Positions 33,944 to 43,166 of a stretch of DNA of 64,000 bases are shown piece by piece. Where the stretch lies: assembly GCA_029213265.1 (NCBI GenBank), contig JARGNG010000018.1, positions 2,693 through 66,692 on the forward strand, read 5' to 3'. Position 1 is the stretch's first letter. Every line of letters starts with the position of its first letter. The notes beneath the pieces were generated by a model. That model made no database searches, was not told where the DNA came from, and saw only the letters and a list, made by a program, of their open reading frames with translations. Origin of the DNA: Verrucomicrobiales bacterium (lineage in GTDB: Bacteria; Verrucomicrobiota; Verrucomicrobiia; Verrucomicrobiales; DEV007). The position numbers and the translations under genes are program-made.

Positions 33944-34576
33944 ATGAAATCACTTCGCCTCGCTCTCGCTTCTCTCGGGATGGTCTCCCTCTGTTTTTCT
34001 GCCGATCCGCCGGCCGGGGCTGAACAGGTCATCGACGACAATTTCGAAAGGAAAGACCTCGGGAAAGGATGGGCGGTCCAGACCGGTTCCTGGGCGATCC
34101 GGGATGGTGTGCTTCATGGTTCCGAGATCCCTGCCGACAAACACTCCGCCGCCGCACGCCGCGTCATCGAGACCGAAGATGCGACCTACCAACTTCGCTT
34201 TCGCATGAGGGAAGGCGCGAAAAGCTTTCACTTTGGATTCGATCCCAAACGTGGAACCCTCGATAAAAAGGGACACCTCTTCTCCGTGATCATCAATCCG
34301 GACGGCTGGAGAATTCTCAAGCACATCGACAAGGCGAAACCAAAAGAGGATCCCAACGAAATCCTTGCCAAGGCAACCCATACTTTTCAAACCGGCGAGT
34401 GGTATTCGCTGCGGGTAACCACTCAGTCGACGGCAGTGAAAGCCGTCATCGAAGGACTCGAACCACTTTCCGCAAACCATCCCAGTTTCGGGGTGCCGAA
34501 GCCGACTCTCGTTTTCCGGGTCATCGGCGATGGCGTGGACATTGATGATCTCCGGGTCTGGTCGGCAAAACAATAG
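33944..34576 (+). CDS. Secreted LamG/DUF1080-like protein
   Basis: This 210-aa exported protein has a signal peptide (about 1-19). The rest is one jelly-roll domain of the concanavalin A/laminin G type: DDNFERKDLGKGWAVQ at the start, a GSWAIRDGVLHG strand, TYQLRFRMREG, and a C-terminal DIDDLRVW. The layout resembles DUF1080 proteins, which are widespread in Verrucomicrobia and Planctomycetes and are related to 3-keto-disaccharide hydrolases. No catalytic residues can be assigned. It is divergent from the kinase gene, which has a similar fold in its extracytoplasmic part. Confidence 0.75.
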   Translation: MKSLRLALASLGMVSLCFSADPPAGAEQVIDDNFERKDLGKGWAVQTGSWAIRDGVLHGSEIPADKHSAAARRVIETEDATYQLRFRMREGAKSFHFGFDPKRGTLDKKGHLFSVIINPDGWRILKHIDKAKPKEDPNEILAKATHTFQTGEWYSLRVTTQSTAVKAVIEGLEPLSANHPSFGVPKPTLVFRVIGDGVDIDDLRVWSAKQ

Positions 34577-34609
34577 CAAGAGCAGGCGATCACAAAGATC
34601 CGCTTTTTT

Positions 34610-35581
34610 CTATGGGAGAATCTGACTTCGGACTTCCTCCATCATTTTTGACAAGGCCCTCGAATCTTCGTGCGAGTGGCCGGGACATTCGTTCAAACCG
34701 GCGGCCAATGCGTCCGTCACTGCCTCGATCTCTGCCTTGACCATACCCCCGGAGTCATCTTCAAAAACTTCCAGAATCTCTCCGTCCCGACGCAGCTCTG
34801 TGCGCACCCCGGCGTGAAACTTCGGAAGACGAATCTCCCCTTCTGTTCCCCGGACTACGGCATCCATGGCCTCTTCCGCTCGAAAGGAGCAGGTCATTGC
34901 CGCGCTCGCCCCGCTCCCGTGCTTCGAAATCATGGAAACGGAATCCTCCACCCCTGTCTCTGCCAGAGTCCCGACGGCCGAAATGGCGGTCGCCTCGCCA
35001 AGTAGAAACCGAGCCAGATACAGAGGATAAATCCCGACATCGAGAACCGCACCCCCGGCCAGTTCCGGATTCATAAGCCGGTCCTCCGGATCCGTGGGCC
35101 CTTGAAAGCAACAGTCAGCCTGAAGCAACCGCGGCTCACCGATTCTGCCGTCCGCGATCCATTGCTTCGCCTTTCTCACGGCGGGGAGAAAGCCGGTTTT
35201 CATCGCCTCCATGAGGAACCGTTTCTTCCCGGACGCGAACTGAAGCAGGGCGTCGGTTTCCTCAAACGAAGGAGTGAGCGGCTTTTCACAGAGCACTGCT
35301 TTTCCGGAAGACAGGGCCTCTTCGGCGAGACCTCGATGGAAGACATGCGGAACGACGATGTAGACGACATCGACTTCCTCATCGGCGAACAGCTCCCCGT
35401 AGTTTCCGTAGGATCGTTCAAACCCGAACTCCCCCGCGAACGCCGCTGACTTTTTCCCGTCTCTCGACGCCACAGCTACAAGCCGGGCCCGATCGACCGT
35501 TCCCAGTTCCTCCGCAAATTCACGAGCGAACCGCCCCGGACCGATCAGCCCCCAACCGAATGTTTCTTTGTCAGGATTCAT
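34610..35581 (-). CDS. Gfo/Idh/MocA-family oxidoreductase
   Basis: This 323-aa cytoplasmic protein has an N-terminal Rossmann fold starting with GWGLIGPGRFAREFA and a C-terminal substrate-binding domain. The EKPLTPS segment contains the conserved catalytic Lys region of the family. These NAD(P)-dependent enzymes oxidise or reduce sugars and related cyclic polyols. I chose the ATG at 35581 because GAGGTGG lies 3-9 bases upstream and the Rossmann motif follows; the frame is open to 35689. It converges with the LamG-like gene and is divergent from the sucrose cluster. Confidence 0.92.
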   Translation of the reverse strand: MNPDKETFGWGLIGPGRFAREFAEELGTVDRARLVAVASRDGKKSAAFAGEFGFERSYGNYGELFADEEVDVVYIVVPHVFHRGLAEEALSSGKAVLCEKPLTPSFEETDALLQFASGKKRFLMEAMKTGFLPAVRKAKQWIADGRIGEPRLLQADCCFQGPTDPEDRLMNPELAGGAVLDVGIYPLYLARFLLGEATAISAVGTLAETGVEDSVSMISKHGSGASAAMTCSFRAEEAMDAVVRGTEGEIRLPKFHAGVRTELRRDGEILEVFEDDSGGMVKAEIEAVTDALAAGLNECPGHSHEDSRALSKMMEEVRSQILP

Positions 35582-35716
35582 ATCCACCTCACTTTCAATG
35601 TAGTCCAATTCCCGGAAAATCCAGATCTTCACTGGAAATCGATGCATCCGCCGGTAATATGACGGTGGTATTGATAATGCTGAGGGCACTCAAACAGGCA
35701 TTACCAGACGATACCT

Positions 35717-36475
35717 ATGTTTCTTTTTTCCACCGACATCGACGGAACCATCTACGACGGCCCCGAAACGGCCGAGCGCTTCTCCGAGTTCTGGCAGCGC
35801 CTTCGGGACAGCGGCACCCCCCCTGTTCTTTGCTACAATACGGGACGGTCCCTGGCGGACACCCGGGATCTGATTTCCAGAACCTCGCTGCCCGAGCCCG
35901 ACTACATCATTGCCGGAGTCGGGACGGAAATGTTTCATTTCGGGCAGGAGGCGATGATACCCGAGTGGGGCGACGAGCTTTCCGGTGGCTGGGATTTTGA
36001 AATCGTGAAAACGATTGTGCTCGAATCGGGCGTCGACATCGAGATGCAGCCACCGGAGTGTCAAAACCCCTTCAAGTGCAGCTGGTTTTTCTTCGAAAAA
36101 GAACCCTCTGAAATCGAAGCACTCGGCCTCGCCATCGCGGAAGCCGGAGTGCAGGCACAACTCGTCTACTCTTCCAATCGGGACCTCGATATTCTGCCCT
36201 GTGGTGCCAATAAGGGGAATGCGATCGGCTGGCTTGCCGACAAACTCGGGACGCCGACAGAGAATGTTCTCGTCGCAGGTGATTCCGGGAATGATGCCTC
36301 CATGTTCGACCTCAAAAATGCCTCCGGCATTGTCGTCTCGAATGCAGAGCCGGCGCTCTTTGCCGCCATTGCCGAAAGACATTTCCGCGCCACGGATCCC
36401 TGCGCCGACGGCGTGATCGAGGGCATCACCCTTCGCATCGAAACGCTTCATCCTGACTTTTTTCAACCCGGCTGA
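35717..36475 (+). CDS. spp: Sucrose-phosphatase (HAD superfamily)
   Basis: This 252-aa cytoplasmic enzyme removes phosphate from sucrose-6-phosphate, the last step of sucrose synthesis. The HAD motifs are intact: TDIDGTI (Asp7 and Asp9), YNTGRS, a Lys in the GANKGNA segment, and GDSGNDASMF. The YSSNRDLDILPCGANKG segment is typical of sucrose-phosphatase and mannosylglycerate phosphatase relatives. Its position 1 bp before sucrose-phosphate synthase supports the sucrose assignment. The phosphatase domain attached to the downstream synthase has lost its catalytic residues, so this gene probably provides the activity. Confidence 0.85.
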   Translation: MFLFSTDIDGTIYDGPETAERFSEFWQRLRDSGTPPVLCYNTGRSLADTRDLISRTSLPEPDYIIAGVGTEMFHFGQEAMIPEWGDELSGGWDFEIVKTIVLESGVDIEMQPPECQNPFKCSWFFFEKEPSEIEALGLAIAEAGVQAQLVYSSNRDLDILPCGANKGNAIGWLADKLGTPTENVLVAGDSGNDASMFDLKNASGIVVSNAEPALFAAIAERHFRATDPCADGVIEGITLRIETLHPDFFQPG

Positions 36476-36476
36476 T

Positions 36477-38714
36477 ATGAAGACCCCTGACGACCTCTAT
36501 ATCGTTCACATTTCGATCCACGGGCTCATCCGCGGCGAGAATCTCGAACTCGGGCGCGATGCCGACACCGGGGGGCAGTGCAAATACGTTGTCGAATTGG
36601 TGAAGGCTCTCTCCGAACACGAAAATGTCGGAAGAGTCGATCTTTTCACCCGGCTCGTGTCAGATCCGAAAGTCAGCCCTGACTATGCGCAGCCGGTCGA
36701 AGACCTCGGAAACAATGCCTACATCCGCCGTATCCTCGCCGGTCCGAAGCGCTACCTGAGAAAAGAATCTCTCTGGCGCTATCTCGACAGCTTCATTGAT
36801 CAGGCACTTGCACTCTTCCGTGAAAGCCATCGGCTGCCGGATGTAATTCACGCCCACTATGCGGACGCCGGCTACGTGGGCAGTCGATTGGCCTCGCTGT
36901 TGGGATGTCCCTTCATCTTCACGGGCCATTCGCTCGGCCGGACGAAACTGGAGAGCCTTCTCGCCAACAAAGGGGACCGGGCCAAAGTGGAGCGAAGCTA
37001 CAACCTCCCCGCCCGGATCGAGGCCGAGGAACTCGCTCTCGACAGTGCGGCAATGGTTTGCACCAGCACGCATCAGGAAGTGAAGCAGCAGTATTCGGTC
37101 TACGAGCTTTACGCCCCTGAGCGAATGCGGGTCATTCCTCCAGGCGTAGACCTCTCACGTTTTGAGCCCCCGAACGGGGACAACATTCCCGCAGCCGTTT
37201 CAGCAAAGATCGAACGCTTCCTCGACCACCCGGAACGCCCCGCCATCCTCTCGATTGCGAGAGCGGATGAAAAGAAGAACCTTTCCTCGCTCGTTCATGC
37301 CTACGGACAGAGCAAAACCCTCCGCGACCGGGCAAATCTCGTTCTCGTGGCGGGAAACCGGGACACAATCTCTTCCCTCAACCCGGGAGCGCGTAAGGTC
37401 TGGACCGAACTCCTTCAGCTGATCGACGACTACGATCTCTACGGATGTGTATCCATCCCCAAGCACCACGAGCCGAACGAGATTCCCGCCTTCTACCGAT
37501 ATGCAGCGGCGAAGAAAGGGCTTTTCATCAATCCGGCCTTGAATGAACCCTTCGGCCTCACCGTGATCGAAGCCGCGGCATCCGGACTTCCGGTTCTGGC
37601 CACCAATGACGGAGGTCCCCGGGATATTCTCGGCAACTGCCACAATGGAGAACTGATTGACCCTCTCGACATCCCTGCACTCACCGAAAAGCTGGAGCGG
37701 GGAGTTTCCGATCCTGATCTATGGGAAAGCTGGTCGCAATCCGGCATCGACGGAGTCAACCGCCACTACACCTGGCATGGCCACGTCGATCGCTACCTCG
37801 AAGAAGCCTCCAGTCTGCTTGCCGAGATAACGCAACCGCACTTGATTACCGAGAAGATCCGAACCTCTCTCCCCCTTGCCGACCGAATCGTTTTTACAGG
37901 CCTCGAAGGGCAGCTTCTGGAGGAGGATCCGGAAGCGATTCGAAGGCTGCGTGAGCTCGCCAATCGAAACCAACCCAACCTCGGGTTTGGCATCGCGTCG
38001 GGCAGGAGCCTCAAGATGGCTCGCGATCTAATTGAGAAACACGGCCTCCCTGAGCCGGACATCTACATCACGCAACTCGGCGCGGAAATTCACTACGGAA
38101 AACGCCAGGTTCTCGACCTCTCCTGGGAAAAGCATCTCTCCCACCGTTGGGAGCCCGAAGCCATCATGGAAACACTGGAGAACATTCCCGGTCTCAAGGT
38201 CCAGGAGGAGCCCGGTCATCAGCACCGGTTTAAGATTTCCTACCACTTCGAAAAAGGAGTCGCTCCGAGAAGAAAGGAGATTCAGCGTCTTCTCCGCGAA
38301 AACGGACTCCGGGCCAAGGTCATTCTATCGCAGGGAAAATGGCTCGATGTCATTCCTCTTCGATCCGGAAAGGGCCAGGCGATTCGTTATGTGACGATGC
38401 GGTGGGGCATTCCTGCAGACCGGGTGCTCTTTTATGCCCGTCGCGGGAGCGACTACGAAGCGCTATCCGGACAATTTCTGGGAGTACTTGGCGGAGATCA
38501 TGCTTTGGAGTTGAAGTCAACGACCTCACTCCCCCGTGTCTATCTTGCCGAAAAACCGAATTTCGCCGGCCTCGTCGAAGGCATCGAAGCCTACCAGTTT
38601 GACGGTGGCATTGAAGTCCCGGAAAGTGCTGAAGGCCTTCACCCTGAAGAGGCGGAAGAGCAGGAGGCCGTGTTGGCGCCGGACATGATTGCTCATTCCA
38701 GTGACGAGGATTAA
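36477..38714 (+). CDS. sps: Sucrose-phosphate synthase with a degenerate phosphatase domain
   Basis: This 745-aa cytoplasmic enzyme makes sucrose-6-phosphate from a nucleotide-activated glucose and fructose-6-phosphate. The GT-B fold (about 1-460) shows the N-terminal HGLIRGENLELGRDADTGGQ segment, GHSLGR, and the C-terminal E-x7-E motif in NEPFGLTVIEAAASGLP. Residues of about 465-710 form a HAD phosphatase-like domain. There the nucleophile motif D-x-D is replaced by TGLEG (474-478) and the GDSGND motif reads ARRGSD, so this part is probably inactive, as in plant enzymes. Its ATG lies 1 bp after the sucrose-phosphatase stop. The last 35 residues are acidic. Confidence 0.93.
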   Translation: MKTPDDLYIVHISIHGLIRGENLELGRDADTGGQCKYVVELVKALSEHENVGRVDLFTRLVSDPKVSPDYAQPVEDLGNNAYIRRILAGPKRYLRKESLWRYLDSFIDQALALFRESHRLPDVIHAHYADAGYVGSRLASLLGCPFIFTGHSLGRTKLESLLANKGDRAKVERSYNLPARIEAEELALDSAAMVCTSTHQEVKQQYSVYELYAPERMRVIPPGVDLSRFEPPNGDNIPAAVSAKIERFLDHPERPAILSIARADEKKNLSSLVHAYGQSKTLRDRANLVLVAGNRDTISSLNPGARKVWTELLQLIDDYDLYGCVSIPKHHEPNEIPAFYRYAAAKKGLFINPALNEPFGLTVIEAAASGLPVLATNDGGPRDILGNCHNGELIDPLDIPALTEKLERGVSDPDLWESWSQSGIDGVNRHYTWHGHVDRYLEEASSLLAEITQPHLITEKIRTSLPLADRIVFTGLEGQLLEEDPEAIRRLRELANRNQPNLGFGIASGRSLKMARDLIEKHGLPEPDIYITQLGAEIHYGKRQVLDLSWEKHLSHRWEPEAIMETLENIPGLKVQEEPGHQHRFKISYHFEKGVAPRRKEIQRLLRENGLRAKVILSQGKWLDVIPLRSGKGQAIRYVTMRWGIPADRVLFYARRGSDYEALSGQFLGVLGGDHALELKSTTSLPRVYLAEKPNFAGLVEGIEAYQFDGGIEVPESAEGLHPEEAEEQEAVLAPDMIAHSSDED

Positions 38715-38725
38715 ATGGAACCCTG

Positions 38726-39631
38726 ATGGAAGAAAACAACGACATCCCCCTTCTCGCCGGTATTGAAGCCGGAGGAACCAAATATGTCTGCGCCGTTGCG
38801 ACCAATCCAACGGAGCCGCTCCTCGAATCCCGTTTTCCAACCGGTGATCCGGAAGCGACCATTGAGCAGGCCGTGACCTTCTTTCAGGAGGCGATGGAGC
38901 GCTATGGGCCGATTCGGAGCATGGGAATCGGCACCTTTGGACCCGCTGACATTCACGTCAAATCTCCCGGATACGGCTCGATCCTCACCACCCCCAAGCG
39001 TGGTTGGGCGGGCTTCAATGTGGTCAATGCAGTCCGGGACGGACTCGGACTTCCGATACCGATCGCCTTCGATACGGATGTCAATGCAGCGGTTCTCGGA
39101 GAAGCCGAATACGGCGCCGCTATGAACCATCGCTTCGTTGCCTACATCACGATTGGCACAGGAATCGGGGCCGCGTTTCTTCATGACGGACAAATCATCC
39201 ATGGTCGCATGCACCCCGAGGTCGGACATATGGTGATGCCGGATTTCGACAAAGCCTTCGGCAAGAGCACCAACCACTGCCCCTTTCATGAGTCGTGCTT
39301 CGAAGGACGGGCGGCAGGACCCGCCATCGAGAGTCGCTGGGGAATTCCCGGAGGCGAACTCCCGGACGATCATGAAGCCTGGGATCTGCAGGCGGCCTAC
39401 CTTGCCGCAGGATGTATCAACCTCACTGCCGTGTGGTCTCCCGACCTCATACTTCTGGGTGGAGGGGTCTCTCAAAAGGCAGGGTTGATCGACCGGGTCC
39501 GCCGTGAATTTGAGAAGCAGGCGGGCGGCTACTGGAGTCTGCCTCCCCTCGATCTGTATCTGCAAACTCCTTCGCTGGATCAAAACGCCGGAATCGTCGG
39601 CTCTCTTGCGTTGGCACAACGGCTGCTGTAA
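38726..39631 (+). CDS. ROK-family fructokinase
   Basis: This 301-aa cytoplasmic kinase phosphorylates fructose to fructose-6-phosphate with ATP. Visible ROK features are the ATP-binding GIEAGGTK at the start, GIGTFGPAD, DTDVNA with the catalytic Asp, the TIGTGIGAA segment and HPEVGHM followed by a Cys/His zinc cluster (HCPFHESCFEG). The length matches bacterial fructokinases of the GmuE/ScrK group. It lies 11 bp after the synthase and before amylosucrase, whose reaction releases fructose, so it recycles fructose in the cluster. Confidence 0.9.
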   Translation: MEENNDIPLLAGIEAGGTKYVCAVATNPTEPLLESRFPTGDPEATIEQAVTFFQEAMERYGPIRSMGIGTFGPADIHVKSPGYGSILTTPKRGWAGFNVVNAVRDGLGLPIPIAFDTDVNAAVLGEAEYGAAMNHRFVAYITIGTGIGAAFLHDGQIIHGRMHPEVGHMVMPDFDKAFGKSTNHCPFHESCFEGRAAGPAIESRWGIPGGELPDDHEAWDLQAAYLAAGCINLTAVWSPDLILLGGGVSQKAGLIDRVRREFEKQAGGYWSLPPLDLYLQTPSLDQNAGIVGSLALAQRLL

Positions 39632-39672
39632 CGCGTCCTGTGCAAACCGCTCCCCTTTTTCCTAAAACCTCT

Positions 39673-41616
39673 ATGGTGATCTCTGACCATCAATGTGAAA
39701 CCACCCTGAACCGCCTCAAGCTCTTACTTGAGAAGCGCTACCCCGATTCTGTCCGGACCCCGGAATGGGAAGGTTTCATGTATCGACTGGAAGAATCCTT
39801 CCCCACGTTGCTCGGCCATTTGCTGGAGCTCTACGGTCACCACTTCGATTTCTATTATCACCTCGAGAGACTTCTCGAAGTGATGGCCGATGCCTGGTTG
39901 GAGAGACCGCCCGACTGGAAGAGCACCGACGCCATGCGCGAAGCGGACCGGACCTGGTACAAATCGGGCCATCTCATCGCGGCGATGGCCTATGTCGATC
40001 TTTTCTCTGATGACATCAAGGGACTGCAGGAGCAAATTCCCTATCTGAAGGAAATGGGGATCACCTATCTCCATCTCATGCCCATCTATCAGTCTCCCGA
40101 GGGAGACGACGATGGTGGTTATGCGGTTAGCAGCTATCGCGACGTCGATCCCGAACTCGGCAACATCGACGACCTCCGGATCCTTGCCGAAGAACTGAGG
40201 CGCCAGGGCATCAGTCTCGTTCTCGACTTCGTGTTCAACCATACCTCGGACGAACACGAATGGGCCCGCCGTGCCTTCGAAGGCAACGAGGCCTATCAGG
40301 ATTTTTACCTGATGTTCGACACCCGCCAGGAAACCGAGGAATACCAGCGTCAGTTGCGAGCTATCTTTCCCGACGAACGCCCCGGAAATTTCACCTACCT
40401 GACCCGGCTCAAGAAGTGGGTCTGGACGACCTTCCACTCCTACCAGTGGGACTTGAACTATCGAAATCCGGAGGTCTTCAATGCGATGGCCGGCGAGATG
40501 CTCTTTCTCGCCAATGTCGGGGTCGAGGTTCTGCGAATGGATGCGGTTCCCTTCGTCTGGAAACAGAAAGGGACGAACTGTGAGAACCTTCCGGAAGCCC
40601 ACACGATCATCGAGGCCTTCAGTGCCATCGCCGGAATCGTTGCCCCGAGTATGGTATTCAAATCGGAAGCCATTGTCGCTCCCGACGAGATCAAGAAATA
40701 CATCGGAACGGATCAGTGCCAGATTTCCTACAATCCCCTTCTCATGGCACTCCTCTGGGAGGGAATTGCAACCCGCAACGCCCGTCTCCTGCGAACTTCG
40801 ATGGAAAAGCGTTTCGACATTCCCGAAGGCTGCGCCTGGGTCAACTACGTCCGCTCCCATGACGACATCGGATGGGGATTCGACGATGGCGATGCCTACT
40901 CGATCGGAATCAATCCGAACGATCACCGGAGATTCCTTACCAACTTCTTCGTTGGCCGCCACGAAGCGAGCTTTGCCGAAGGCGAGCCCTTCCAGGAGGA
41001 TCCCGAAACCGGAGACGCCCGCGTCTGCGGAACGACCGCGTCCCTCTGCGGTCTCGGAAAAGCACTCGAGCTCGGAGACGCAGAGGAAATCGAACTGGCC
41101 CTGCGGAGAATCCTGTTACTTCACGGTGTCTCCTTCACGATCGGGGGGATCCCGCTGATCTATCTCGGAGAGGAGATCGGGATGCTGAACGATCCGTCCT
41201 ACAAAAAGGATCTCGACAAAGAGGGCGACGAGCGCTGGCTGCACCGACCGAAATTTGACTGGGAGAAAGCGGCGAAACGAACCGAAGCGGGAACGATCGA
41301 GCACACCCTCTACGAAGCCTTTCTGAAACTCACCCGACTCCGGCTCAACAACATTGCACTGGCCCGTGGGGAAACCGAAATCATTGATCCCGGCAACGAT
41401 CACGTCTTTGCCTACTTCCGGACCTCTGCAGAGCAAAGCATTCTCTGTCTCGCCAATTTCAGCGATCAGGACCAAAGCGTTCCGGCAAGCCGCCTGCGTC
41501 AGTTAGGCCTGAAGAAGGTACTCACCGACATCATCGCCGGCCAGACCGTAATCGCTGCCAAATCCCTCGAACTGGAACCCCACCAGTTCATGGTGTTGCT
41601 GAGGCAGGGAGGATAA
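39673..41616 (+). CDS. ams: Amylosucrase (GH13)
   Basis: This 647-aa enzyme uses sucrose to lengthen alpha-1,4-glucan and releases fructose. The sequence follows Neisseria amylosucrase closely. The nucleophile is Asp290 in LRMDAVPF, the acid/base is Glu332 in KSEAIV, and the transition-state stabiliser is Asp397 in RSHDDIGW, at nearly the same positions as in the Neisseria enzyme. Also visible are the helical N-terminal domain, DDDGGYAVSSYRDV, DFVFNHTSDEH and a C-terminal beta domain. I chose the ATG at 39673; the frame starts at a GTG at 39640. There is no signal peptide, so it acts inside the cell, unlike the Neisseria enzyme. This is the last gene of the sucrose cluster. Confidence 0.93.
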   Translation: MVISDHQCETTLNRLKLLLEKRYPDSVRTPEWEGFMYRLEESFPTLLGHLLELYGHHFDFYYHLERLLEVMADAWLERPPDWKSTDAMREADRTWYKSGHLIAAMAYVDLFSDDIKGLQEQIPYLKEMGITYLHLMPIYQSPEGDDDGGYAVSSYRDVDPELGNIDDLRILAEELRRQGISLVLDFVFNHTSDEHEWARRAFEGNEAYQDFYLMFDTRQETEEYQRQLRAIFPDERPGNFTYLTRLKKWVWTTFHSYQWDLNYRNPEVFNAMAGEMLFLANVGVEVLRMDAVPFVWKQKGTNCENLPEAHTIIEAFSAIAGIVAPSMVFKSEAIVAPDEIKKYIGTDQCQISYNPLLMALLWEGIATRNARLLRTSMEKRFDIPEGCAWVNYVRSHDDIGWGFDDGDAYSIGINPNDHRRFLTNFFVGRHEASFAEGEPFQEDPETGDARVCGTTASLCGLGKALELGDAEEIELALRRILLLHGVSFTIGGIPLIYLGEEIGMLNDPSYKKDLDKEGDERWLHRPKFDWEKAAKRTEAGTIEHTLYEAFLKLTRLRLNNIALARGETEIIDPGNDHVFAYFRTSAEQSILCLANFSDQDQSVPASRLRQLGLKKVLTDIIAGQTVIAAKSLELEPHQFMVLLRQGG

Positions 41617-41620
41617 ATCG

Positions 41621-41700
41621 CCGGGGTTTGTAACCCCGGAATGTGCGTTCTTCGGAAACAGAGCATCCACTCCCGCCTCACAGAGGCGGGCTACAGGCTC
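41621..41700. repeat. REP-like two-hairpin intergenic element, copy 2
   Basis: CCGGGGTT (41621-41628) pairs with AACCCCGG (41632-41639). After a spacer, CCCGCCTC (41672-41679) pairs with GAGGCGGG (41683-41690). The 12-mer GGCTACAGGCTC ends the element (41689-41700). The order, the GTTCT-containing spacer and the 12-mer match the element at 10592-10671. It lies between the convergent amylosucrase and DUF1552 genes and may also act as a bidirectional terminator. Confidence 0.65.
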
Positions 41701-43060
41701 ACGACAGAATTCCCAACCGTCCGGTCGAGTCGCCGAATCGCTCCTCTTTGACCCCGGTGCGGTCGATCAGGTCGAGGAAGAGATTGCTCATCGGTGTGTC
41801 CTGACCGAGATCCGTATGCAGACCGGTCTTGATCGTTCCCCCGCCCTGCCCCGCAACAATGATGGGGAGCTCGTTGTGGCGATGGCGATCCGGATCGGAA
41901 AGACCTCCGCCGAAGACGATCTGTGAATTGTAGAGAAGGGACTTTCCGTCCGCATCTTTCTTGGCCTTCAACTGCTTGAGAAAGTAGGCAAATTGACGGC
42001 TGTAAAACAGGTCGATCTTTGCGAGTTTCTCGAGCGATTCGGGATTCTGTCGATGATGGGAAATCGTGTGGTGGCCATCGGGAACGCCAATCTCCTTGAA
42101 GCTCCGGTTGCTTCCGTCGTGCGCCATCAGGAAGGTAGCGACGCGAGTCGAGTCGGTCTCAAAGGCGAGGACCATCATGTCCATCATGAGGCGCATATGT
42201 TCCTCGTACGAGCCGGGGACGCCATCAGGAGCCGGCACCCCGGGATCATCTGGAAGGCCGAATTTCTCCGCCTTGTGAATCCGGCGTTCAATCTCCCGAA
42301 CTCCCGTCATGTACTCGTCGAGCTTCAGCTGATCGTTGCGACCGAGCTGCTTGTTCAACTGCTTCGCATCCTCCAGAACAAAATCGAGAATGGAACGCTG
42401 CGACTCATTGCGAAGCGCAAAACTCTTCTTCCGGTCCTCTTTGCTGCCCGCTCCGAAAAGTCGCTCGAAGACGTGACGAGGATTCGATTCGGGTGTCATC
42501 GGGGTGGTGTCCGAACGCCAGGAAAGATTAAACTGGTAGGCGCAGGAATAGCCGGAGTCACACACCCCGCTCTTGCGCACGCCGTCACAGGAAAGCTCGA
42601 GGGAGGAAAAGCGCGTTTTGTCACCGATGTGATTCGCGATGACCTGGTCGACGGAAACCCCCAGCTTGATATCGGCACCGGCCGTCTTTCGAGGGCGAAC
42701 CCCGGTGAGAAAGGAAGCATTGGCGCGGGCGTGATCCCCGCCACCGTCCGGTCCCGCGGTTCCGTTCTCGTGTTCGAGATGGCTGATCAGGTGAAAATCA
42801 TCCTTAAACTGGGCATAGGGCTCATGCGTCGCATTCAGCTGGTAGTCCTTCCCCGTCCCGGTCGGCTTCCACTTTTCCACATTCACTCCGTTGGGCTTGT
42901 AGAGAAAGGCGGTCCGCAAGGGCATTCCCGAAGCGGTCGTGGCTGCGGCGGAAGCCCCTTCGGCTCTGGCCACACCCGGGAGAAAGGATTCGAAAACCGG
43001 AAGAGAAATTCCGGCTCCGATGCCCCGGAGGAGTGTGCGTCGATCAATCGATGGATTCAT
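41699..43060 (-). CDS. DUF1552-domain Tat-exported protein
   Basis: This 453-aa protein has a twin-arginine signal (DRRTLLRGIGAGISLP, about 6-30) and one DUF1552 domain covering the rest. Typical segments are LYKPNGVNVEKW, SLELSCDGVR, SDTTPMTPE and MMVLAFETDSTRVATF. DUF1552 proteins are abundant in Planctomycetes and Verrucomicrobia and usually sit beside cytochrome-containing DUF1588/DUF1592 proteins. Their function is unknown; the fold is related to sulfatase-like or DUF1501 proteins. Here the partner is the diheme cytochrome 106 bp upstream. No DUF1588/1592 gene is in the window. Confidence 0.9.
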   Translation of the reverse strand: MNPSIDRRTLLRGIGAGISLPVFESFLPGVARAEGASAAATTASGMPLRTAFLYKPNGVNVEKWKPTGTGKDYQLNATHEPYAQFKDDFHLISHLEHENGTAGPDGGGDHARANASFLTGVRPRKTAGADIKLGVSVDQVIANHIGDKTRFSSLELSCDGVRKSGVCDSGYSCAYQFNLSWRSDTTPMTPESNPRHVFERLFGAGSKEDRKKSFALRNESQRSILDFVLEDAKQLNKQLGRNDQLKLDEYMTGVREIERRIHKAEKFGLPDDPGVPAPDGVPGSYEEHMRLMMDMMVLAFETDSTRVATFLMAHDGSNRSFKEIGVPDGHHTISHHRQNPESLEKLAKIDLFYSRQFAYFLKQLKAKKDADGKSLLYNSQIVFGGGLSDPDRHRHNELPIIVAGQGGGTIKTGLHTDLGQDTPMSNLFLDLIDRTGVKEERFGDSTGRLGILS

Positions 43061-43166
43061 GATAGAGGGAAAGGTGGGAAGGTCGATCCTTCTCAGCCTA
43101 TGGGACAGGTTACGTGCCCGATTCGTTCGAACAATTCACGCATTCAGGCAGGAAAAAGTGACTCGA

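Noticed and set aside
38711-39619. 302-aa open frame on the minus strand
   Set aside because: Antisense to the fructokinase over its whole length, with no domain of its own.
39724-40962. 412-aa open frame on the minus strand
   Set aside because: Antisense to amylosucrase, whose catalytic residues and family alignment are unmistakable. The GC-rich codon use of the real gene keeps the opposite frame open.
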